Assembly (NCBI GenBank): GCA_038396605.1
Contig: CP121690.1
Location: forward strand, 248,001-312,000
Reading direction: 5' to 3'
DNA: 64,000 nucleotides
DNA from: Eubacteriales bacterium mix99
GTDB taxonomy: Bacteria > Bacillota > Clostridia > Caldicoprobacterales > DTU083
In this document: piece by piece, positions 8,475 through 16,737 of the stretch
How the letters are laid out: each line of letters starts with the position of its first letter
Numbering within the stretch: position 1 is the first letter of the stretch
Program-made: the position numbers and the translations under genes
Notes under the pieces: generated by a model
Databases searched by the model: none
The model's input: only the letters and a program-made list of their open reading frames with translations
Told to the model about the DNA's origin: nothing

Positions 8475-9696
8475 ACCTCTTGTCCAGGTCGGGATTTAAT
8501 CCATGATTGACTGGAAGAGGCTTGATATCGAAATCTGTGGGGTTGCGGCAAACGGGAAAACAGGCCTGGATGAGATCGAAAAGTTTCATCCGGAAATCGT
8601 GATTGCCGATATTCAGATGCCTGTCATGGACGGATTGACCCTTATGAAAAAGTCTTTTGAACAATATGGCGAACTTCCCGTGTTTATCCTGCTGACTGGT
8701 TACAAGGAATTCGACTATTTAAAAACAGCGATCCAATATCAGGTGATTGATTACCTGGTCAAGCTGGACCTGACTCCGGAGAGTCTGGAATCCGCCATCG
8801 TCAAAGCACAAAAAAAGGTGCTTTCCCATAGGAAGAATCAATCCTCCATAACAAAGGACAGCCAAAACCTGTTATTGCTGCAGGACCGTTTCTTTTCAAA
8901 ACTGCTGAATAACCGTTTTCGGAAAGATGAAATGCAGGAGGATATCAAATATCTGAATCTGAGCCTGGAGTATGCCGGTTATGTGGCTGCACAGGCCGAA
9001 GTGATTCTGCATCATCAAAATGGAAGCAAGAAAGATTTACAGATTTTCAGCAGTACGCTCCGGCTGTTTCAGGAATTGATTCAAAAGTACATCCCCTGCC
9101 GGGTGGCACTTCTTGATACCCATTATTTTGCAGTCCTCTTTTATTTTTCGGAAAAGGAATGCAAACACTGGAGGAAGCAATTAACGGATAGCCTCCGGCA
9201 GGTGGACAACATGATTTTCAACTACTACAATGTACACCTTTTCTTTTGCGTTGGCCGCATGGTAAGTAAAATAGAAGACGTTCATTTGTCCTATGATGAT
9301 GCAAAGCAGCTGCTGTCGTGCGAAATAAAGGAGAATGGGACTCTCTTTTATGACGAGCAAACCGCTGGCAGTGTCAGCAGCAGCTATCTGATCAGTCAGG
9401 TTAAAAAATATATCCACGATAACCGGGAGAAAAAACTGTCCCTGCAGGAGATCTCTTCCCATTTTGAAGTAAGCGCAAATTACCTGAGCCAGCTTTTTAA
9501 AAAGGCAACCGGCACGGGGATAACGGACTATATCACCAAGCTCAAAATCGAAGCGGCAATGGATCTCCTCCTGACCGGCAATCAAAAAATCTACGAAATC
9601 TCTGACGAAGTAGGGTACGACAGCGCATTTTATTTCAGCAAAGTTTTTAAAAAATACACGGGAATGTCGCCAAAGGAATTCCGCAACAGGCAGTAA
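8449..9696 (+). pseudogene. YesN-type response regulator (receiver + AraC HTH) interrupted by an in-frame TAA
   Basis: The frame opens with ATG at 8449 and reads the normal receiver start (MRLLIVEDEPLVQVGI), including the acidic pocket. It then hits TAA at 8497-8499 and continues in the same frame with SMIDWKRLDIEI, the usual sequence after that point. YesN proteins normally have a Lys codon here, so one AAA-to-TAA change explains it. Downstream the phosphoacceptor Asp (IVIADIQMP), the conserved Lys and a C-terminal AraC HTH with a final FSKVFKKYTGMSPKEFR are intact. An ATG at 8503, three bases after the stop, could allow reinitiation. The product would lack beta strand 1 and the acidic residues needed for Mg2+ binding and phosphorylation. 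A sequencing or assembly error is the alternative. Confidence 0.85.
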
Positions 9697-9715
9697 ATGC
9701 GAAATTCCTTTGGCG
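9668..9715. repeat. 13-bp perfect inverted repeat across a convergent gene boundary
   Basis: CGCCAAAGGAATT (9668-9680) is repeated inverted at 9703-9715 with a 22-nt loop. The left arm lies within the last codons of the YesN gene and the right arm just before the end of the convergent sensor kinase gene. No T-run follows on either strand. It probably acts as a 3' end or termination hairpin for both convergent transcripts. Confidence 0.7.
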
Positions 9716-9729
9716 GCAGGCGGTTACCG

Positions 9730-10812
9730 TTAGATTGGCACTTTTACTTCCATTGTCGTTCCTTTTCCCTTTTCGCTGATACATATGATCTTTCCTCCCA
9801 GTAAATCAACGATTCTTTTTACAATGGAAAGTCCTAACCCGCTTCCATCTTTCTTGCGGGAGGCATCACACTGATAGAACTTCTCAAAGATCCTGGATCG
9901 CTGTTCCTCACGGATCCCTTCTCCTTCATTATGGATGGTTACAGCCAGGGAATCCCCCTCTTTCCTGCCGGATATGGTAATCGTGCTGCCATCCGGCGAA
10001 TATTTGATTGCATTATCAATCAGATTGGTCCATACCTGCATCAAAAGGTCCGCGTCACTCTGTATTTCAAGACTCTCCAGATTCAATTCGTAGTTTCCGG
10101 ATGAATCCGGCCATTTCTCAGACAACATGATAATGCACTTGCGGATCTGTTCATCCACACGCACCTTGTCTTTTTTCCGGACAATCTTTTGATAGTCCAG
10201 CCGTGACATGCGCAGCATGTTCTCACATAAATGAGACAACCTGACGGATTCCTGATTGACAAGCAGCAGATATTCCTGCTGTTCTTCCGGACTCAGGTCA
10301 TTCTCCATAAGGATATCCGTAAAACCTGTAATGGCAGCCACCGGAGTCTTGACTTCATGCGATACATTGCTCATGAAATCCTTTCGCATGTAGTCCATGC
10401 CGCTTAATTCAGAAGTCATGGTATTGAAGTTTTCAGATAATTCATCGATTTCATCATGGACTTCATGATGGCCAAAATGTCTTGTTTTTTGGGTGATATG
10501 AACACTGAAATCACCGTTTGCCACTTTCTTTACGGCTTTGCTTACTTCCTCAATCGGCTTTACAAAATGTTGGGATGCAAACCAAAGCATAATTCCGCCA
10601 ATCAGGATGCACAGACCGCAAACCAGGAGACCCATCCCAATAATGAAAGGCCTTGTGATGGGACCCTCATGGAACAGGGTCACCCCTGCTGAAACAAGGA
10701 GAAAAGAGATAATGCACGCTGCACACAAAGAGGAGATGGAAATCAACAGAAAATAGATACGTACAGGGAGATGCAGCCGTCCGCTTTCCTTTTTATCGTT
10801 GTGCTTTCGCAT
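9730..10812 (-). CDS. Sensor histidine kinase with short extracellular loop
   Basis: Membrane histidine kinase of 360 residues. Two TM helices (about 17-45 and 55-79) are separated by only about nine residues (FHEGPITRP). This is the layout of intramembrane-sensing kinases that detect cell-envelope or transporter signals. A HAMP domain follows, then the H box SHEVKTPVAAITGF, the N box DNAIKYSPDG and the G box GLGLSIVKRIVDLLGGK. It follows its OmpR-type regulator gene after a 12-nt gap, so they form an operon. No ABC exporter of the Bce type is adjacent, so the signal is unknown. Confidence 0.92.
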   Translation of the reverse strand: MRKHNDKKESGRLHLPVRIYFLLISISSLCAACIISFLLVSAGVTLFHEGPITRPFIIGMGLLVCGLCILIGGIMLWFASQHFVKPIEEVSKAVKKVANGDFSVHITQKTRHFGHHEVHDEIDELSENFNTMTSELSGMDYMRKDFMSNVSHEVKTPVAAITGFTDILMENDLSPEEQQEYLLLVNQESVRLSHLCENMLRMSRLDYQKIVRKKDKVRVDEQIRKCIIMLSEKWPDSSGNYELNLESLEIQSDADLLMQVWTNLIDNAIKYSPDGSTITISGRKEGDSLAVTIHNEGEGIREEQRSRIFEKFYQCDASRKKDGSGLGLSIVKRIVDLLGGKIICISEKGKGTTMEVKVPI

Positions 10813-10824
10813 AATACCTGCCTT

Positions 10825-11505
10825 TCATACGGAGGATTCATATTTGGCTTTATAACCAAGACCCCTTACGGTAATAATTTCAAAATCAGGGTAATTTTCA
10901 AACTTGCGCCGGAGCTTTTTGATGTGGGAATCCACTGCGCGTTCATCCGCTTCCGTATCCATCCCCCATATTTCATCCATTAATTCCAGCCGGGTAAAAA
11001 TTTTATCCGGGTTGCTCAGAAGCTTAAACAACAGAAAAAATTCCTTTGGCGGCATCTCAAAACGGTCATCACCAATGTGTACCGTCAGGGCATCGGCATC
11101 CAGCACGGCCCTGCCGACTGTCAGCTTCCTGTCATTGGCAATCCGGGCACGCCGCAGCAAAGCATTCACCCGAAGAATCATTTCCTTCATCCGGATAGGC
11201 TTTACCATATAATCATCCGTTCCTGCCTGAAAGCCCTTCTCCAGATCTTCCATCTGACCCCTGGCGGTAATCATCAGAATCGGAAGTTTATAGGACGCGT
11301 CGCGCAGCTCCTTTGTAAGCACATATCCGTCCATTTTCGGCATCATGATATCGCAGATGATCAGGTCAACATATTCCCTGTCCAGTATCTGCAACGCTTC
11401 TTCTCCGTCAAATGCCGGAACGGGTCTAAAATGCTCCTGTCTGAGCTTTGCACATATCATTTTGTTTAATGTGGCGTCGTCTTCCACCACCAGTATGGAA
11501 AACAT
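10825..11505 (-). CDS. OmpR/PhoB-family response regulator
   Basis: About 226 residues. The N-terminal receiver has the acidic pair in LVVEDDA, the phosphoacceptor Asp in DLIICDIMMPKMDG and the conserved Lys in DYMVKPIRM. The C-terminal winged helix ends in the usual RGLGYKAKY. The start at 11505 (MFSILVVEDD) matches family length and has GGAAAGG upstream. An in-frame ATG at 11538 would add eleven unusual residues. It is the first gene of the two-component operon. Direct repeats with 11-bp phasing in the adjacent intergenic region resemble sites for this family, so autoregulation or control of the divergent DtxR gene is possible. Confidence 0.92.
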   Translation of the reverse strand: MFSILVVEDDATLNKMICAKLRQEHFRPVPAFDGEEALQILDREYVDLIICDIMMPKMDGYVLTKELRDASYKLPILMITARGQMEDLEKGFQAGTDDYMVKPIRMKEMILRVNALLRRARIANDRKLTVGRAVLDADALTVHIGDDRFEMPPKEFFLLFKLLSNPDKIFTRLELMDEIWGMDTEADERAVDSHIKKLRRKFENYPDFEIITVRGLGYKAKYESSV

Positions 11506-11617
11506 TCTTCCGTCTGCCTTTCCGTCAAAAATCAACACATCAAATTTTGACTGTCCCCTGTTCCGGACGACAAATGTCGGATCACCTGTTGGCTACCCTT
11601 ATTATATCATCATTTGG

Positions 11618-11685
11618 TTATCCTTATCGATCCGTCATCCTTATCAATCCTCCATTTTTATCGATCCTCCGTCTTTGGCGATCCT
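11618..11685. repeat. Four degenerate 17-bp tandem repeats
   Basis: Four abutting 17-bp units occupy 11618-11634, 11635-11651, 11652-11668 and 11669-11685. They share the core TTATCGATCC, clearest in units 1-3 and diverged in unit 4. They lie about 115 bp upstream of the response regulator gene, in the gap shared with the divergent DtxR-like gene. They may be a binding-site array or a simple tandem expansion. Confidence 0.7.
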
Positions 11686-11773
11686 CTTTACCGGTCAAAA
11701 TCAGCATTATGGTATTGCTGCCGGCACGCCGGAAATCAACTGTTTATTTTGGACAACAAAAAAGTATCATACA

Positions 11774-11870
11774 AATATGGCCTCAATATGGCCCTGATCC
11801 CATTTTGCCTGACTGTTGGAATTTGTTTTTCCTGTATCAATATTGAGCTTGGGCACATTGAGGGCACATT
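11774..11870. promoter_or_regulatory. Two pairs of 11-bp-phased direct repeats upstream of the DtxR-like gene
   Basis: AATATGGCC occurs at 11774-11782 and 11785-11793, and GGGCACATT at 11851-11859 and 11862-11870. Each pair has exactly 11-bp spacing. OmpR/PhoB regulators typically bind such helically phased direct repeats, and one is encoded next door. No clear sigma-A promoter for the DtxR-like gene was found. The rest of the 11539-11949 gap holds only the 17-bp array and AT-rich sequence. Confidence 0.4.
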
Positions 11871-11949
11871 TCCTCTTTATACTGTGTTCATGGTACCATT
11901 TTACCGGTATCAGACAATCTTTATCATGAACGAAACGGAGGGATAACAT

Positions 11950-12483
11950 TTGCAGCAGGAAAAAGAAATCAGGCGTCAAAGATATAAGCCATTAAGCGCT
12001 GCCAGCGAGGACTACCTGAAAACTGTATACTATTTCTCACAAATAACAGAGAACGTGCGATCTGCGGACATTGCAGAGTTTCTTGGCGTAACAAAGCCCA
12101 GCGTGCATCACGCTATGGAACTATTACAGGAGGCAGGCATGATCGTAAAGCCCTTATACGGTGAAATATCACTGACTGAATACGGGCGTCAGCGGGCGAA
12201 GAAGCTTACATGCAAATACAATCTTCTGAAAGAACTGTTGGTATCCATTCAAGTGGATGAGAAAACGGCAGAACAGGATGCTTGCCGGATGGAACATACC
12301 ATCAGTGATAAAACACTGTCCCATCTGCTGCACCATTTCAATGGGGATCCATCTCATGGTGGCAATCTGATTCATCCTGCCTGTTGGGATAAAAATGAGA
12401 GACGCGTGTGTCTTCTTATGCGGGAAGAAAAATACAGGTCATCGGGTCGTGTGGAATCCATTCATACAAGAGGAGGAAATTGA
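11950..12483 (+). CDS. DtxR/MntR-family metal-dependent regulator
   Basis: About 177 residues. An N-terminal winged helix (ASEDYLKTVYYFSQITENVRS, then ADIAEFLGVTKPSVHHAMELL) is followed by a dimerisation region with potential metal-ligand residues (EQDACRMEHTISDKTLSHLLHH). The SH3-like third domain is absent, so it is MntR-length. The start is TTG at 11950 with GGAGGG seven bases before it. The stop is six bases before the start of a radical SAM gene, so the two are co-transcribed. The pair probably controls, or responds to, iron or manganese. The C-terminal 25 residues are poorly conserved in appearance. Confidence 0.85.
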   Translation: MQQEKEIRRQRYKPLSAASEDYLKTVYYFSQITENVRSADIAEFLGVTKPSVHHAMELLQEAGMIVKPLYGEISLTEYGRQRAKKLTCKYNLLKELLVSIQVDEKTAEQDACRMEHTISDKTLSHLLHHFNGDPSHGGNLIHPACWDKNERRVCLLMREEKYRSSGRVESIHTRGGN

Positions 12484-12489
12484 GAAGTC

Positions 12490-13602
12490 GTGGGAGAGAA
12501 GAATTTTCAAATTGAATTATCCGGGTATATGGGCAGCCGAATCGGAAACATTGTAAAGGGGGCCGTTCAGTCTTCGATTACCAGGCCGAAAGAGGCGGCC
12601 ATTATCATGAAATATCTGATGACCGGAAAGAACGCAAAAATGAAACGGGAGCATTATGAAAAAAATGGCGAACATATCCCGTCGTTTCTGATTGCAAGCA
12701 TCACCGGCAGTTGTAATCTGCATTGCAAAGGCTGTTATGCACGGGCAAATCATACCTGCGGGGAAGAGAGGACCATCGATTCGATGTCCGCCGAAAAGTG
12801 GGATGATATTTTCACACAGGCGGAAGCACTGGGGGTGTTGTTTGTTTTGCTGGCCGGGGGTGAACCGCTGCTTCGCAGGGATGTTCTAAGAATTGCGGCA
12901 AAGCATGACAGGCTTTTATTTCCGGTATTTACAAATGGAACACTGATGGACAGTGAATATAGGAAACTATTTGATAAAAGCCGCAATATGGTACCGGTTC
13001 TGAGTCTGGAGGGAAACCAGCAGCAGACGGATGACCGCCGCGGCACTGGTACCTATCAAAACCTTGTTAACCGGATGGATCGTCTGAAATCGAATGACAT
13101 TCTATTTGGAGCATCCGTCACCGTGACAACGGAAAATCTGCAGACCGTCACCGGAACCGACTTTGTGAATTGGCTTTCTTCCAAAGGCTGCCGGGTCCTG
13201 TTGTTTGTAGAGTATGTGCCAATCGATAAACAAACAAGACATCTTGCGCTCACAGAAGCGGATCGGGCGGCCCTTGAGCAGTCCAGGGAGAATCTGCGAA
13301 CTGCCTTTGAACAGATGATCTTTCTCTCATTCCCCGGAGATGAGAAATACACAGGAGGCTGCCTTGCCGCCGGCAGAAGTTTCTTTCACATTAACGCAAA
13401 CGGCAACGCAGAGCCCTGCCCTTTTTCGCCTTATTCTGATATCAACCTGAAGAATCATACCTTGCTGGAAGCCATCCACTCCCATTTCTTTGAAAAATTA
13501 AAAGAGAACGGGCTTTTGGACGGAGAACAGGAAGGAGGCTGCCTTTTATTTGAACGGGAGCATGAAGTTGCCCGACTGCTGGCAGGCTGCGAGCAATCGT
13601 AA
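12490..13602 (+). CDS. Radical SAM protein with SPASM-like C-terminal cysteines
   Basis: About 370 residues. The radical SAM cluster motif is CNLHCKGCY near residue 75, followed by the GGEP SAM-binding motif (LLAGGEPLLRRDV). The C-terminal third contains Cys residues in GGCLAAGRSFF, AEPCPFSPYSD and EGGCLLF, suggesting an auxiliary iron-sulfur cluster as in SPASM proteins. It starts with GTG, with AGGAGG about 13 bases upstream inside the end of the DtxR-like gene. The substrate is unknown. No precursor peptide gene was seen in the flanks. Co-transcription with a metal regulator suggests a role in metal or cofactor homeostasis (inference). Confidence 0.85.
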   Translation: MGEKNFQIELSGYMGSRIGNIVKGAVQSSITRPKEAAIIMKYLMTGKNAKMKREHYEKNGEHIPSFLIASITGSCNLHCKGCYARANHTCGEERTIDSMSAEKWDDIFTQAEALGVLFVLLAGGEPLLRRDVLRIAAKHDRLLFPVFTNGTLMDSEYRKLFDKSRNMVPVLSLEGNQQQTDDRRGTGTYQNLVNRMDRLKSNDILFGASVTVTTENLQTVTGTDFVNWLSSKGCRVLLFVEYVPIDKQTRHLALTEADRAALEQSRENLRTAFEQMIFLSFPGDEKYTGGCLAAGRSFFHINANGNAEPCPFSPYSDINLKNHTLLEAIHSHFFEKLKENGLLDGEQEGGCLLFEREHEVARLLAGCEQS

Positions 13603-13678
13603 ATGCAGCCGAACGGGCATCATAAAAAATGCTCTTTGGCGGGAACCGCCTGACCCACAAGGAATCTGGACAGAAAAA

Positions 13679-13717
13679 GACGGAGAGGTTCAGGAAACAG
13701 ACGTCAACCTCTCCGTC
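13679..13717. terminator. Strong hairpin terminator after the radical SAM gene
   Basis: GACGGAGAGGTT at 13679-13690 pairs perfectly with AACCTCTCCGTC at 13706-13717. Flanking AAA and TTT extend the stem to 15 bp, and a run of A on the left and TTT on the right suit termination in both directions. Confidence 0.8.
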
Positions 13718-13747
13718 TTTCATTTGTCAATGCGGCAGGGATGTTTT

Positions 13748-13905
13748 TAAGTCATGGAGGGCTGCCTGGCTTTAATATACAAACTAATGTCATCTACAAT
13801 ATACTGTCCGTCGGTAATATGCAGGGCTTCATAATAATCCCGGATATAGTCAATCACACGATAGCGGTTAAACAAACGGTCAAGTGATTTCAAATGATAC
13901 AGGGT
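13748..13905 (-). pseudogene. Coding remnant of an unidentified protein
   Basis: The minus strand reads about 50 residues of protein-like sequence (for example YRVIDYIRDYYEALHITDGQ then YIVDDISLYIKARQ) ending in TAA at 13748-13750. There is no ATG and no ribosome binding site. An in-frame stop lies just upstream, next to the isomerase gene end. It is probably the C-terminal piece of a lost gene. The family was not recognised. The remainder of 13603-13916 holds only the terminator. Confidence 0.35.
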
Positions 13906-13916
13906 CAGTCATTCAT

Positions 13917-14678
13917 TCAGTCTTTCCTATAGATCCGCTTAAAGCTTTCCAGGCTTTCCACGCTGCCCAGTGTAGGATTGTATTCCAGTCCGCATGCGCC
14001 CTGATACCCTGCCTTGTCCACTGCATCAAAAATAACATGGTAGTCATTTTCACCGAATTGCAGCTCAATTCGCCCCGGATGCCCTGCGGCGTGCAGATGG
14101 GCAATGCAATCCAGATTGTTGGTTATGTTGGGAATGATGTTGCCTTCCATCACCTGCTGATGATAAATATCATACACCACTTTCACCAAAGGATGATCCA
14201 CCTCATGGATGATGTCAAAAGCTTCCTTTGCCTTCCACAAATAGTAGCCCGGATGATTGACAAGGGTATTCAGGGGTTCAATCATGATTGTTACCCCTGT
14301 ATCCTCCAATATGGGGCGGGCTGCCCTGAGCGCATTCACAATGCTTTCATGCTGCAGCCCACGTTCCGCACCGGTATCCCTGCCAACCTGTGTAATCAGG
14401 TGCTTCACGCCGGCAAGTCCGGCTGCCCGGCAGCTTTCTTTCAGGCCTTTCAGCCATTTTTGGCGCATTTCCGGGTTGGTCATATTGAATTCGGTGGTGC
14501 ACATGCTGATCAGTTCCACATTTGCCTCTTCACAGGCATTGCGCACCGCTTCCAGGTCCAGGCCCTTCCAGTTGTAGGTTTCTGCCGCGTCAAATCCAAG
14601 TTCTCCTACTTTATGTATGGCGCTTACAAAATCCATGTCCGGAAAGAAACAAGGTATGGGAATACAGATCCTCATCAT
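13917..14678 (-). CDS. Hydroxypyruvate isomerase-like sugar isomerase (TIM barrel)
   Basis: A 253-residue AP_endonuc_2-family barrel closest in appearance to hydroxypyruvate isomerase Hyi and related ketose epimerases. Metal-site residues can be seen in MIEPLN (Glu), VVYDIYHQQVMEG (Asp, His), ELQFGEND and CGLEYNP (Glu). Its ATG overlaps the stop of the dehydrogenase gene (ATGA), so the two are translationally coupled. Together they look like a sugar oxidation/isomerisation pair, for example for inositol-like or keto-sugar compounds. The actual substrate cannot be read from sequence. Confidence 0.85.
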   Translation of the reverse strand: MMRICIPIPCFFPDMDFVSAIHKVGELGFDAAETYNWKGLDLEAVRNACEEANVELISMCTTEFNMTNPEMRQKWLKGLKESCRAAGLAGVKHLITQVGRDTGAERGLQHESIVNALRAARPILEDTGVTIMIEPLNTLVNHPGYYLWKAKEAFDIIHEVDHPLVKVVYDIYHQQVMEGNIIPNITNNLDCIAHLHAAGHPGRIELQFGENDYHVIFDAVDKAGYQGACGLEYNPTLGSVESLESFKRIYRKD

Positions 14679-15685
14679 TCATCCTCCTTCAAGCAGACGA
14701 CTTCACCGGTTTCCATCGAACGATTGGCTGCAAAGGCAACCTTGAGGGACCGCAGGGCATCTTCATAGGGAGAACGTATCTGCGTTCCGTCTCCGGACTT
14801 CACCGCGTCAATAAAAGCCCGGTCCAGATCATAGGTTTGATCGTTCCCCCTCCTGATATCCAGGGTTTGGCCCTTCGTTTTCATAATTAGATTGTTCCGC
14901 AGCCGATAATCCAAAACGATGTCATTCAGTATGACCACCAAACCGTTATTCGGCCCCGCTCCCCTGCAGTAACATCCGCTCTCCAGGGTGGCAGTGATGT
15001 TGTTTTGGAACCGGAACAGGCAGACAGAGTAATCATCCGTATCATACTCCGGACTGGCATCCACACCCGGCTGAATCATGCCAGTGGCATTTACCGCATA
15101 TACGGAGAGCGGCTCACCGAACAGCCAACGTAATCCATCCACCAAATGAATATTCTGCTCCACCAGCTGTCCGCCGCAGGTGGATTTTTTCTGCCACCAC
15201 CATACAGGGGGGATACCTCCAATCCAGGACCCGTTTACAATTCCGCCTTTTTTGTGCTTTGGAATCTCTTCTTTCATTCTTTCCATCAGATCCAGATAGC
15301 GATCCTGGAACCCTACGGCGGTAATCAAATTTCTCTTACGGATCATGGAGGCAATGGAATCCGCCTGCTGCAGGTCCAAATTCATCGGCTTTTCAACCAG
15401 GAATGGAATCCCCAGTTCAATGGCCCTGATTTCGATATGATCATGCGCAGTAGGTTCCACGGCAATAAAAATGGCATCCACACTTTCTCGGTTTTCCTTC
15501 TCATAGAATTCCGAATGGTTATCATATTGCCGCTTTGCTCCTGTAGTCTCAGCCGCCTTCGCCCTTCTTTCCTCCACCGGCTCAGCAACCGCCACAATTT
15601 CCACATCCTTCATTTGAAGAAGTGCATCCATGTGTGCGTTTTGCCTGCCTCCGCAGCCAATCAGTCCGACACGTACTTTTTTCAT
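14675..15685 (-). CDS. Gfo/Idh/MocA-family oxidoreductase
   Basis: NAD(P)-dependent sugar dehydrogenase of about 336 residues. The N-terminal Rossmann motif is GLIGCGGRQ, the catalytic EKP motif is in FLVEKPMNL, and a C-terminal beta-sheet substrate domain follows. The start at 15685 has AGAGGG six bases before it; an upstream in-frame ATG at 15712 would add nine residues. It is divergent from an AraC regulator across an AT-rich gap with an inverted repeat, so it is probably controlled by that regulator. Confidence 0.9.
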   Translation of the reverse strand: MKKVRVGLIGCGGRQNAHMDALLQMKDVEIVAVAEPVEERRAKAAETTGAKRQYDNHSEFYEKENRESVDAIFIAVEPTAHDHIEIRAIELGIPFLVEKPMNLDLQQADSIASMIRKRNLITAVGFQDRYLDLMERMKEEIPKHKKGGIVNGSWIGGIPPVWWWQKKSTCGGQLVEQNIHLVDGLRWLFGEPLSVYAVNATGMIQPGVDASPEYDTDDYSVCLFRFQNNITATLESGCYCRGAGPNNGLVVILNDIVLDYRLRNNLIMKTKGQTLDIRRGNDQTYDLDRAFIDAVKSGDGTQIRSPYEDALRSLKVAFAANRSMETGEVVCLKEDE

Positions 15686-15764
15686 GGCCTTCCCTCTTTT
15701 CATTTTGATCATGGCTTGACAAGGACTTGCTGTTGACTTTTATCTCACCAATTAATATAATTAT

Positions 15765-15805
15765 ATTGCAATTATATCCGGTTATCAATAATATATAATT
15801 GTAAT
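15765..15805. promoter_or_regulatory. Inverted repeat in the AraC/dehydrogenase divergent promoter region
   Basis: A 13-bp arm (ATTGCAATTATAT, 15765-15777) is repeated inverted at 15793-15805 with one mismatch and a 15-nt spacer. It sits between divergent start codons in very AT-rich DNA. Its position suits an operator of the adjacent AraC regulator. Confidence 0.4.
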
Positions 15806-15824
15806 AAATATAAGGATATTGCAT

Positions 15825-16610
15825 ATGCTCTCAGAGGATTTTAAACAGAGCAAAGACAGTCTTCCATTCATTCCGGTTACCATCGGCGTATCCGAAAAAC
15901 AGGGACGCACGGACCGCCCCAATGGATTTGATGTGCATCAGTTCCTGTGGGTGATCGGAGGAGAGGGAATATTCACCACGGAAGGCAATACCGTAAAGCT
16001 GACACAAGGCCATGGCTTTTTCTCCCGGAAAAATGTACCTCATTGCTATCAAAGCAGCGGCGGTGCCTTCGACACCATGTGGGTAACCTTTCAAAATGGC
16101 GAGTACCTGTTGGATTACTACCATATTGGAGACTTTTTCTTCTTTGACGCGCCGGATTTTTTAACCGCTTCCACAGAGCATCTTATGGAGATGTGCAACC
16201 GTTCCTCCTCCAGGGCAATCCTTTCCGCTCATGGATATGCCTGGGCGGCAGAACTGCTGGACGCTCTTTTTCAAAAGCCCCTTTCCGGATCGGAAAAGGT
16301 GACCCTGTTCCTGCAGCATAATTATGGCAAGCCCCTCACTCTGTCCACGATCGCAGAACATGCTGGTATGGACAGGTTCAGCCTTTGCCGGTCTTATGCG
16401 AAAGATACGGGCGGGACCGTGATCCAGGCTCTCAAAAAGATCCGCATGCAAAAAGCGAAGGATTTCCTGCGCTACAGTTCCTATTCTGTAGAGCAAATCG
16501 GCAGAATATGCGGCTATGAAAGTCCCAGCTATTTTATAAAAATCTTCCGGGAAGATACAGACTGCACCCCACTGCAGTATCGTCTGAACCGATGGCAACA
16601 TAATCCTTAA
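15825..16610 (+). CDS. AraC-family transcriptional regulator
   Basis: About 261 residues. An N-terminal cupin-like effector domain (HQFLWVIGGEGIFTTEG, HGFFSRKNVPHCY) precedes a C-terminal double HTH whose second helix pair reads VEQIGRICGYESPSYFIKIF. ATG 15825 has AAGGA eight bases before it; the upstream TTG at 15819 is less likely. It is divergent from the dehydrogenase/isomerase pair, its likely target. Downstream lies debris of two genes rather than an intact neighbour. Confidence 0.9.
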   Translation: MLSEDFKQSKDSLPFIPVTIGVSEKQGRTDRPNGFDVHQFLWVIGGEGIFTTEGNTVKLTQGHGFFSRKNVPHCYQSSGGAFDTMWVTFQNGEYLLDYYHIGDFFFFDAPDFLTASTEHLMEMCNRSSSRAILSAHGYAWAAELLDALFQKPLSGSEKVTLFLQHNYGKPLTLSTIAEHAGMDRFSLCRSYAKDTGGTVIQALKKIRMQKAKDFLRYSSYSVEQIGRICGYESPSYFIKIFREDTDCTPLQYRLNRWQHNP

Positions 16611-16737
16611 CAGGATGATAAAGTACCTGGGTAAATTCTCCTTTATCAGATTCCACCAGCCCGGACACCATATAATCCTTGGTACGATAGGTAGCACAAT
16701 TTACTGCGGCTTCCCCTTTGTAGGAAAATAATCCCAT
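16611..16737 (-). pseudogene. Short remnant of an unidentified, possibly hydrolase, C-terminal region
   Basis: Between the AraC stop and the truncated DUF4256 gene the minus strand reads NCATYRTKDYMVSGLVESDK and continues into the AraC gene antisense. The TYRTKDYMVS stretch is reminiscent of C-terminal parts of heparinase or six-hairpin-type proteins, but the match is from memory and short. It may be chance. Confidence 0.22.

Noticed and set aside
8497-8499. Stop-codon recoding as explanation of the TAA and TGA interruptions
   Set aside because: No selenocysteine- or readthrough-type structure was evident, the affected residues (Lys, Trp) are not known recoded positions, and TAA and TGA serve as ordinary stops elsewhere in the window.
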